Part shown: positions 6,297 through 14,300 of the stretch, one piece after another
Layout: each line of letters opens with the position of its first letter
Numbering within the stretch: the stretch's first letter is position 1
Assembly: GCA_036939355.1 (NCBI GenBank)
Contig: JALLAP010000727.1
Location: 1 to 14,962, forward strand
DNA: 14,962 nucleotides
Source of the DNA: Thalassiosira profunda
Taxonomy: Eukaryota > Bacillariophyta > Thalassiosirophyceae > Thalassiosirales > Thalassiosiraceae
Direction: 5' to 3'
Position numbers and translations under genes: made by a program
Notes under the pieces: generated by a model
Databases searched by the model: none
The model's input: the letters and a program-made list of their open reading frames with translations, nothing else
What the model was told of the DNA's origin: nothing

Positions 6297-8042
6297 TTAC
6301 ACGCCCCTCTTTCTCTTGTTGCTTCCATCCGCTGGACGGTATAGCAACGAAGGCAGGGCCAGGAGAAGTTTGTGCATGATTGACAGCCCATCGCGATCAC
6401 TTTCTCTTCCCACCCAAGCCATGGCCCGAGGCAAAACGTTCAATTCCATATCAAGGAAAGCTCCAACACTCACATTGCTGCAGCTGCGAGAGCGTCTGAC
6501 AAAGTGTGTTGTAATGATCTTCCAGCGGACCACCTTCCCTTTCGAGTAACTCCTCTTCTTCAACCGAAAAAGTGTCAGTCTTGAGTTCTTATACCGTAAA
6601 AGTGCCAGTCTCGCCTTAAGGTCGGGGTCATCGCCACCCAAGCTGCCCAAACTCTGAAGGGTGTGATTGGATGCGTAGGTATCGTCAATACTCGATGGGT
6701 TGCAGAGAAGCTCACAAAATGCTTTCAACGAACGGTTGCCAATACCTGCATTCGAAGAAAGATCCAGATCCTCCAGCGTGACGTTGGTCATCAGCCCATT
6801 TTTCAGCGCAATCGCCCCGTCATCGTCGATGCCAGTCCCACGCAAGTAAAGCCTCCTTAGCGCCGTGTTGATGACAAGCCCATTAGCTAAATCAAGCACA
6901 GCTGCATCCCCAATCGGGTTGCCGCTGATGTCAAGCTCTGACAATGCAGATGCGGTGCACCACGTAGATAGAAATGCCCCCCAAGCTCCAACTATATCAT
7001 TGTCTCTGAGCCGGAGAGACTTGAGCTTTGTGCTGGACGACAGAGCACTTTCCAGCACGGCGAGAACATCGCCGCCTAAGTCGTTACCGCTGAGATCGAG
7101 CTCTTCCAACGAAAAGAAACTGTGCTTTTGTAAGCTTGTTGCAAAAGAGCCCCAAGCATTTTGGTCCAGCGATGTGTTGCAGCTTAGATTCAGAATGACC
7201 ACAGACTTGTTTTGGGCCAAAGACGCTGCCAAGAAAGTGATGCATGTCTTGTCCATGCCATCAATTTGAAGGGCGATCTCAGCGACAGCGCACTTGGGGC
7301 TCTGAAGCAGATTGCCCAATCGATAAGTGCAATCCCACGGCCGCCCCCGTGCCAAATACACGTTGTCGTTTGGGTCAACGCCTACCCCTAAATCAATCTT
7401 TTTGATGCTTTCTTTCCCTTCCAGTGCTTCGATAAATTCGGGTATGAAAGATTGACCATCGCAGTCGATCTTGACGTTCTCCAAGGAATGGCAGTTCTGC
7501 AGAAGGGAGGAGACCAATGGCGAATTGTGAGGCAATCTGCTCTCTTTGACTTTGAAGGTGTGCAGTTTGCCACTCTCGAACAATGGCGCGAGGCTTCTGA
7601 GCCCAGCGTCTGAGGTTTCGCAGCCCCGTATGCTGCATTGGGCAATGATAAGCGACTCTATGAACCCATTCGCACCCACCCCCTTACAGAATGCAGCAAA
7701 ATTGTCGGCCTTTTCTCCTCCCCCCGTCCGTGATGCTACAATCGAGTCGTAATTGTCGATGGACACGTGAGTCAAGCGAGTATTCTCCCCGATGAAACGG
7801 GCGTTCTTCTCCCAATCAACATCTTGCGACACCTCCTCGTGGAACGATATAGCTGTGAGGTTGGGATCGTTGTCCTTGATTTGGGGGAGAGCCCACTCCT
7901 CGTCCAAAATCCAATGAGTGCCATCGCTGCCCGACGACTCGTCGTCACTCTCCCTCCCATCGCCGGCAAAGCCAGCACCCTCCTCGTCACTGTCGGCTAA
8001 GTCCGCCGGCAAATTGTCAACGATGTTATCCGCGGCATCCAT
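6297..8042 (-). CDS. Leucine-rich repeat protein (ribonuclease-inhibitor-like LRRs)
   Basis: I place the start at the ATG at 8042. The frame is open further upstream to 8114 and beyond, but no in-frame ATG occurs before a stop. This gives 581 aa. Residues 1-45 are acidic and Ser-rich. About 130-290 form a degenerate LRR-like region. About 285-435 hold clear repeats such as LEELDLSGNDLGG, LKSLRLRDNDIVGA, LSELDISGNPIGD, LRRLYLRGTGIDDDGA and LEDLDLSSNAGIGN. The roughly 28-residue spacing matches ribonuclease-inhibitor-type LRRs, which are protein-binding. After the repeats comes a basic stretch (about 475-520) and a conserved-looking tail, GAFLDMELNVLPRAMAWVGR, at about 527-546. I associate that tail with LRR proteins common in diatoms, where it follows the repeats. 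No signal peptide or kinase domain is present. The partner and process are unknown. It is divergent from the TatD gene. Confidence 0.85.
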   Translation of the reverse strand: MDAADNIVDNLPADLADSDEEGAGFAGDGRESDDESSGSDGTHWILDEEWALPQIKDNDPNLTAISFHEEVSQDVDWEKNARFIGENTRLTHVSIDNYDSIVASRTGGGEKADNFAAFCKGVGANGFIESLIIAQCSIRGCETSDAGLRSLAPLFESGKLHTFKVKESRLPHNSPLVSSLLQNCHSLENVKIDCDGQSFIPEFIEALEGKESIKKIDLGVGVDPNDNVYLARGRPWDCTYRLGNLLQSPKCAVAEIALQIDGMDKTCITFLAASLAQNKSVVILNLSCNTSLDQNAWGSFATSLQKHSFFSLEELDLSGNDLGGDVLAVLESALSSSTKLKSLRLRDNDIVGAWGAFLSTWCTASALSELDISGNPIGDAAVLDLANGLVINTALRRLYLRGTGIDDDGAIALKNGLMTNVTLEDLDLSSNAGIGNRSLKAFCELLCNPSSIDDTYASNHTLQSLGSLGGDDPDLKARLALLRYKNSRLTLFRLKKRSYSKGKVVRWKIITTHFVRRSRSCSNVSVGAFLDMELNVLPRAMAWVGRESDRDGLSIMHKLLLALPSLLYRPADGSNKRKRGV

Positions 8043-8488
8043 ATTTGAGCCGAGAGAAGAGCCGGTCGCGTCGAATAATACCAGCAAATATTTTTGCAGA
8101 CGTGACGGGGCCAAATGCGCCCAAAAATCACCCAGCCAAAATATCGGACGGGGCGCCGGGCGAAGGCCTTTGCTCTAGCGGCAGGCGAGGCGTTCAAAGG
8201 AGGTTAGGGAGCGCGGGCAAAGGCCGGCAGCAGGTTGTTGTGGCTTGATTCGTTCGGCCGGCTTGATATTTCTGAATGAAGAATGAAGATTGCGCTGAGT
8301 CCCACCGAGGGAGCGGCAACTCGCGTAGGTGCGACTCCTCGCCCAGCTCACGCACACTGCACACCTCCTCACCCGCCCAATCTGATGGCGCCGAGATGAG
8401 GGGCCGCCCTCTCCATCCCTTTCGCGAGCTCTCCTACATCTCGTTCTCTCTCTACGCCACGGGCAGGGCCCTGCCGGCAAAGGCATTC
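8043..8488. promoter_or_regulatory. Divergent region between the LRR and TatD start codons
   Basis: The two genes are transcribed away from each other from this 446-bp region, so promoters and 5' UTRs for both should lie here. The right part (8276-8488) is also open in the TatD frame with ATGs at 8276 and 8396. I could not pick out a core promoter element. Confidence 0.4.
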
Positions 8489-9634
8489 ATGCATCGCGCT
8501 GTCGCGAGAGCCATCAGCCGCCCATCACACGCATCCATCACATCGCGCCCTTCAGCCGTTCCCCTGCGCAACCTTGCCATCATGGCGTCCTCTTCGGGCG
8601 GTAGCGAGTCGCATGCGCAGCTGCGATATATCGACGCGGGCGCCAATCTACTGGATTCAATGTATCAGGGCACATACCACGGCAAGCCCCGCCACGAGCC
8701 CGACCTCGACATCGTGCTGCACCGCGCGCACGACAAGGGCGTCGATAAGATCATCAGCTTGGCGGGGACGGTCGACGAGAGCAAGGAATTGATGGAATTG
8801 ATTGCAAGTTTGGATGCAAAGGCCGAGGGCGAGGGGGTGCAAGTGTTTGGCACGGTGGGGGTGCATCCGACCAGATGTGCCGAGGTATTTGCCGAAAAGG
8901 TATCCTCATCTGATGGAGAGGACGAATCATGGACTCCAAAGACGGAACAGCAGCAAGCTGAAATTATCCAGCGATTGACCAAGCTAGCGACCGAGGGCAA
9001 AGAGTCGGGCAATGCCGTGGCCATCGGAGAGTTTGGACTGGACTACGCCCGGTTGCAATTCTGCCCGAAGGATATTCAACAGCTCGGATTGCGCGCGCAG
9101 TTGCAGGTGGCGTGCGAGACGAAGCTACCACTCTACATGCACAACCGAGAGAGCGGGGATGATTTGTACGCGATATTGTCAGAATGCAAAGACAGGTTGA
9201 GTGACGAGAGGGGCAACATTCGAGGGATCGTCCACAGCTTTGATGAACGCATTGACGTTGCGAGGCAGTTCCTGTCGTTGGGGCTCTACATTGGCATCAA
9301 CGGCTGCTCGCTCAAGACCGCCGACAACATTGAGGTGGTCAAGCAAATCCCGTTGGAGAGGCTGATCTTGGAGACAGACTGCCCGTGGTGTGATGTCCGG
9401 CCTTCTCACGCGAGCTTTGAGCACGTGCAGACCACCTATCCAACGAAGAAAGAGAAGCAATACAGCCGAGAATTGGGCGAGGAGTTCTGCGTCAAGAACC
9501 GCACGGAACCTTGTCACGTGGCCCAAATTGCAGAAGTCGTGGCGGGCGTCCAAGGGGTGGACGTAAAAGAGGTTGTGGAAGTGTGTTGTCGAAATGTCTT
9601 TGATCTATTTGGCGATTTGGAGAAGAAGGGGTAG
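8489..9634 (+). CDS. TatD-family metal-dependent deoxyribonuclease (TATDN1-like)
   Basis: The TatD family are TIM-barrel metal-dependent hydrolases with 3'-5' exonuclease or DNase activity, implicated in DNA repair and apoptotic DNA breakdown. The barrel covers nearly the whole protein after the leader. Motifs in order are YIDAGANLLDSMYQG (the strand-1 site in the TATDN1 form without the bacterial HxH), TVGVHPTRC, AIGEFGLDYARLQFCPKD, LYMHNRES, GIVHSFDE, GINGCSLKT and ILETDCPWCDVRPSHA. These supply the expected Glu, His, His and Asp metal ligands. From 8489 the product is 381 aa, longer than the usual roughly 300 because of a leader. I chose this ATG because MHRAVARAISRPSHAS reads as a basic, Ser-rich organelle presequence. 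In-frame ATGs at 8276, 8396 and 8582 are alternatives; the first adds sequence that looks like UTR. The 3' end lies close to the broken gene at 9660. Confidence 0.92.
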   Translation: MHRAVARAISRPSHASITSRPSAVPLRNLAIMASSSGGSESHAQLRYIDAGANLLDSMYQGTYHGKPRHEPDLDIVLHRAHDKGVDKIISLAGTVDESKELMELIASLDAKAEGEGVQVFGTVGVHPTRCAEVFAEKVSSSDGEDESWTPKTEQQQAEIIQRLTKLATEGKESGNAVAIGEFGLDYARLQFCPKDIQQLGLRAQLQVACETKLPLYMHNRESGDDLYAILSECKDRLSDERGNIRGIVHSFDERIDVARQFLSLGLYIGINGCSLKTADNIEVVKQIPLERLILETDCPWCDVRPSHASFEHVQTTYPTKKEKQYSRELGEEFCVKNRTEPCHVAQIAEVVAGVQGVDVKEVVEVCCRNVFDLFGDLEKKG

Positions 9635-9659
9635 CAACGAGACACCAACCCTATATGGG

Positions 9660-10500
9660 TTACTCGTAGCGAGATGCGGCCTCGGTATTTCAGCTTGTTC
9701 CTCTCCGACCGCGGCGCATCGCACTTGAAGCATTTCCAATCGGACAGCTGAATGAGAGAATCGCAAACCTCGCAAATTGCCGGAGAGGCGTCGTAACAAC
9801 GTTCTCCCGTATTGCAATTGAAGTGAAAGCTGAGACCTTGATCCGGATCATAGAGCTTCTCCCAAACGGTATTTGCAGGCCCAAATCTTTGCTCGAAGCT
9901 ATCAACGAAGGCCGCCCAGCCGGATTCGAACGAGTCGATGAGGCCGTCGAACACTGTATGCAGCTCATCTTCCGACGAGTACTCGAGCGGATGAGTGTGG
10001 CGGTCCAATATGCCCACATCGCGCTCTCTCTCTGCCTCGAGGGCGTCAACGTGGGCGTCTCTGATTTCTTCAATGAGGCTCCAAAGCTGTTGCCGAAGCT
10101 CCTTTCTCTCTTCGACTTGGTCGATGCCAAAGTGATCGTTCGACAGAGTGTTTTCAACCGCATTCAGAGCATCTCGCAACTTGTCCACGTAGCGTCATAG
10201 CCTTCGGGTGCATTGAGATGGCGCTCTATCCGTTGGAACAGCGTTGCAATAAATTCCTCGGTCAGAGCGCTGCTCTTGTCAGCACCATCAAAGTGCGCCG
10301 ACGAGGAAACAGTTCGTCGTCTCCGTCCGCAGTGCCTTCTTGCAATGCCGCAAATATGCGTTCTGTGTAAACGCATCGCCTGAGGCCAAAATATCGATGG
10401 AACTCGGACGTGCTGTCTGGCTAGCCGTCGGTGTCCATTTCAATGAAAGCATCGAAGATGAGGGCCGCATCGGAGGGTGCGACCGCAGCTCGGCAGCGCC
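9660..10500 (-). pseudogene. Broken gene with EF-hand-like, WW-like and CxxC/CxxC zinc pieces in several frames
   Basis: The best-preserved piece runs from about 10190 to 9680. It holds a helical, Glu-rich part (DKLRDALNAVENTL onward), a WW-like motif (VWEKLYDPDQGLSFHFNCNT, then GE; the second Trp is a Tyr), and a zinc ribbon-like CEVC...CFKC. Upstream, a second frame (about 10300-10192) encodes SSALTEEFIATLFQRIERHL and needs one extra base near 10192 to join the first piece. A third frame carries IFDAFIEMDTDG, the start of an EF-hand-like calcium loop, cut by a TAG at 10421-10423. Frame changes are therefore needed near 10290 and 10192, plus a stop to be overcome. The ORF with the WW and zinc parts has only a GTG (10188) where a start would be, and its far end runs antisense into TatD. 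A shifted frame would instead stop at 9660-9662. It is either a pseudogene or a real gene in poor sequence; I lean to the former. Confidence 0.55.
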
Positions 10501-11012
10501 ACGTGGTGAAAGTAATCTCTGCCGTACGTGAAGAACCGCTTCCGAGCCCGGATTGACGACGCCGCCGCGCCCATTCTTGTTCAGGGGCGAGCCCCCTCCA
10601 GCCGGAGGGGTAATACCAACAACTGCTGCATCAATAAGAACAATGCACTTGTTGAGTGTGTGTCTCCGGGGGCGCCGGCGCCTCGCACTTGCAAGCAACA
10701 TGACAGCTGTTGGGCCTGGCCGGCCGATGAGGAAGAGTGGAGGAAGTGAGAGGAGTGAGATGAGGCAGGGTGGAAAGGCGTTCGAGAGGGCAGTTGAGAT
10801 CGAAGCTGGGCAATTGAGACGCGCTGGACACACATAAACTTCGCTGAGCAGCCACGATTGAAGCGACTTCGACAGCTGAATTCCCGGTCGGTGCTGCAAC
10901 GCACAAAAAATGTTGCTTGCAACCACCACGCCGCAGCAGCCACCACGCTCTCGTCCCTCCAGCCATCAGCGCCCAATCGCATAATATAATGCCAGGGCGC
11001 CGCGCAAGCATC
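10501..11012. other. Region with no supportable gene
   Basis: This 512-nt stretch has open frames on both strands, but none shows a recognisable domain, a convincing codon pattern or a credible start. The minus-strand side could hold the missing 5' part of the broken EF-hand/WW gene. An AT-rich ATAATATAAT at 10981-10990 lies just before the small secreted ORF and may be a promoter or simply 5' UTR. Confidence 0.5.
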
Positions 11013-11227
11013 ATGAAGCTCTCGACAGCAGTGGCGCTGGCGGCCGCGCTAGCGACGAGACGTGCGAGGAGGCGTGCATTCGACAGTACCGGGAGGGGTT
11101 GATCCGGCAGATCCGCGGGTGTGTCCCAACGTGCCGTTCCCGGCGCCCGATCGAAAGGGGCTGCACCCGTGTGGGAGATGTGGCGTACTGTGAGGGGTCA
11201 ATGATCAGAAGTAGCAATGTAAACTAG
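11013..11227 (+). CDS. Putative small secreted Cys-rich protein with twin CX3C pattern; one frame break
   Basis: The ATG at 11013 opens MKLSTAVALAAALA, a typical signal peptide; an in-frame ATG at 10989 would add eight residues. That frame then turns Arg-rich and stops at 11102. One base earlier, from about 11048, the frame reads ASDETCEEACIRQYREG and onward with six cysteines to a stop at 11225-11227. The first four form CX3C-X14-CX3C (Cys codons at 11063, 11075, 11120 and 11132). With one lost base between about 11036 and 11053 restored, the product is about 71 aa. A twin CX3C with this spacing is seen in helical-hairpin (alpha-hairpinin-like) peptides and in small mitochondrial Tim chaperones; the signal peptide argues against the latter. 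It could be a real secreted peptide gene, a pseudogene, or chance. The strongest support is that a signal peptide abuts a Cys-patterned frame. Confidence 0.42.
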
Positions 11228-11317
11228 GAGGTAAATCAGAGCATCACTTACTTTCGAGGTCTCATTCTATTGCAAACAATGTTGCTCCGATTATCATACA
11301 GGATCAATGTTTACATT

Positions 11318-14300
11318 CTAAAGTTGCCGACGCAGTCTCAGCATCATCCGACCTCTGCGGCCGCCCCTTCCTTCGTTATCGTCGTGGAACAAGGGCGAAG
11401 CAAACTCGGACATCTCGGCTTGCGAGGTTTGCGTGGCCGCGGTGGCGGAACTCTGGGCATCGTCATCCTCCGCCTGCGTCCGCTCGTCTTCCACTATGCG
11501 CGCTCCCACAACCGCCAGCACTCTCCCTCCTTCCAAAGGGGGGAGGTCGGATCGGTTGACGAGCACCTCTTCGTCGCTTGGGGAAGAAAAATCGACGATG
11601 GTTTGAGTGGCCGTGGACCTCTTCTTCTCGTCCGAGTCCTCAGACGTTGCAGTGGCAAGGCCGGCCAGTTCCAGCCGATTTTGGACCATCAGCGTGGCCA
11701 CCATTTTGTCCTTTTGAGGATTGCGTCCTCTCGGCGGCCGGCGGTGAGATGGCAGCGAGTCATTGTCGCCGTGCCCGTCGTTGCCGAGCGATGCCTGGCT
11801 AGCACTGCGCAGCATTCGCGAGAGCGAACCAACGCTGGACCGCGCTTTCAACAGAGACGTTCCCACGAGGCGTCGTTTGTAGCACCGCACCACTTGAGAC
11901 CACACAATGTACGTCATGATAGCGCAAAACATGAAGGAGGCCACGAGGCCGAAGACCTCGCCGCCGGTCAGCTGGGCGAACATTCGGGAGACCTTGTCAT
12001 CGAAGTCCCTGGGTTCGTCGAGCAAAAGCGTCGTGTTCTCGACGTAGTAGTCGGGAAGCGCGAAGTCAATCCTCTCCACCACTTGGGACGACCCACTGCT
12101 TGAATGCACAGTGTACTCCCCTGAGCAGGGCTCGAAGCGCTGGTACGAGTAGTAGTTGGAAAACCAAGCCGTGTTGTTGGCGATGGTCGAATTCAACGAC
12201 GATGCGCACAGGCACTGTCCCTGTTGGTAGTCGCAAACGCCTCCTTCTCTCATGCAATCGTCGTGGCAGTAGAAGGTGGGGCACATCCTGGAGGGATCGG
12301 GGCAGACAACGTAGTCATTGGGGTTCCACCACACCGAAATGATCTGGCCGGCATACGAGCATGGCTTCCAGTACCCGTCCACCTTGACCATCAGGCTCTG
12401 CTCTTGTATCACGCATGCAATTGGCATGCACAGCGCCGTGCGCTTCTTCTCGACCTTACCAACGACGCAGCGGGAGTTGGGCTCGCCAAACACCTCGAGG
12501 TGCCCCCGGACCTCCATGAGCTCCTTCGACTCCTCGTCGTCGCAACGCCCATTGACGAACCCTTCGTAGACTGGGCAGAAATCGAGGGTGGCATCGCTGC
12601 CTCCGTAGAAATGTTCGTGGTCCAGAGACCGGGCATGCTCAAAGTAGTTGAACTCGTCTGGCATGGGTAATTCATACTCAACGAGGGAGCAGACGGCCTT
12701 CCGCGAGGAGTCCAAATCGCACCCGTGAATCTCTGCGACTTCTTCTTCTTCCTTCTTCGTCTTGTCCTTCTTCTTGTCTTCCTTCTTCGTGTCTTCTTCT
12801 TCCTCGTCGTCCTCTGGTGACTTTTCAGGAGCATTGTTGCAGAAGAACGGGTTGTTCTTCGCCGGCACCTGCCCGCTCGAGGTGATGCACTTCCTGTCCA
12901 CGAAGTTGCAGCCCGCATTGCGTCCCCACATCTGAGGAGGCGCCAGTCGATCCGTGTTCACCTTGTACCAGCCCGAGTCGGCAAAGTAGGCCAGCGTCAG
13001 GGAAGAGATGGAGAGAGAGTAGGCCACATCGTCCACGATGGCGTTCATCAGGTCGGTGCGGAACAATCTGCGCGCCCAGTGATCGCCAATGCAGTCTCCT
13101 GCGGACATCGATGCTGGTTCATCTCCGTCGCTGATGAACATCTGCCCTTCCCCCGCCTGCAGCTCGGCGCCTGCCAGCGTCCGGCAGCCAAACATGTTCC
13201 TTGCCACCCTCCGAACGGTGGGAGTGACGATCGTGGCCGTACGCACTCCGCCTCGCACCGTCCGAAATTTCAGGATGTCCTTGCTTGGCAGCGGGATCGC
13301 GGACTTCGCCCGGACGCCCACGCCGGTGCATTCCACCCCCTTGTCTGGGACGTCCCCTCTCTCATCCCGGGGGGTCAGCGGCTCCCCAGTGTCGGGATCG
13401 CGAAAGTGCGCCAGGCTCTGGGCGTTGAAGCCCAGCACATGTCCGAGCTCGTGAATCGTCGTAACGACGTTGCGCTTGATTTGCTCCGGGTTGTGGAAAA
13501 AGTCATGGACGTCCGAAATGCAGAGGGAGAGGACGCCCGCCACCGGTCGATCAAACTGGTCGGTGTTGCAGTAGGTTGCCGATGCGAGGTAGGTGCCGGG
13601 GCAGGTCGGCCGACTTTCCACAAAGGGCTCCAGTTCCGTGGGCGGAAAGCTGGGCGAATAGGATGGAGAGGTCGACGGGTAAGCAGACGGCTCCGAGGTT
13701 TCGTTCTTTGCCACCATCGAGGCTTCCAACTCAACGTCTTTCTTCCTCGTCATGGGCTTGGCATACTTGGGGCCCGTGGCGCCACTGTGCAAGTGATACA
13801 GGGTCGCGAGCTTGTCCTCCGATTCTTCTCCTCCTTCTTCCGGATCCTCCTCTGGCGCTGTGGACACGAGGCTGCCCCCCTGGTCCGCGAAGGCTACGCT
13901 GACATAAATTACCGCGTCCGTGTCCTCCAGCCCCTGCGTCATGTGCTCGGTCGGGACCCGAACGGAGGGCAAGCCCGAGTCCAGCCCGGGGCCGCACGAG
14001 GCGCCGTCAAACAGCTGGGTCGGGTCCACCACGAGGTTGGCACCGGCATATTCCTCCCCCCCGTCTCCCGCCATACGCCGGCGCCCTCCTCCCACCGGGA
14101 CCACGTGCAGCGCCCGACTCCAAGCGAACAAGGCCGGGTTGAGAATGTCGTTCATGAGGATCTCTCGGTGGGCCTTCGTGAGGTGTTTGGAGCCCGAGGT
14201 CTCGTCGTCGGTCAAGATGGCTCGGAGCCGTATCGGCTGGTAGAGGGAAGCTGGGGGCTCTTCCTCGTCTCCCCCCAGCTTTGAATATCCATCTCCTTGG

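Noticed and set aside
5459..6400. 313-codon minus-strand open frame antisense to the HHCC gene
   Set aside because: It has no domain, and the plus-strand frame carries the clear HHCC motif.
10288..10929. 213-codon minus-strand frame upstream of the broken EF-hand gene
   Set aside because: It begins at a non-ATG codon and shows no domain or compositional sign of coding. Its far end overlaps the EF-hand-like frame, so at most its last ~40 codons might belong to the broken gene.
11270..12103. 277-codon plus-strand open frame antisense to the protease tail
   Set aside because: It overlaps the membrane helix and cytoplasmic tail of the M8 gene and has no recognisable motif.
12740..12820. CTT/CTTCTTC pyrimidine tract as a microsatellite or splice signal
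   Set aside because: It is in frame inside the protease gene and simply encodes the Lys/Glu-rich insert.
13079..14284. 401-codon plus-strand open frame antisense to the protease gene
   Set aside because: It lies wholly inside the M8 coding sequence, is Arg/His/Gly-rich without any domain, and is explained by the GC-rich codon use of the real gene on the other strand.
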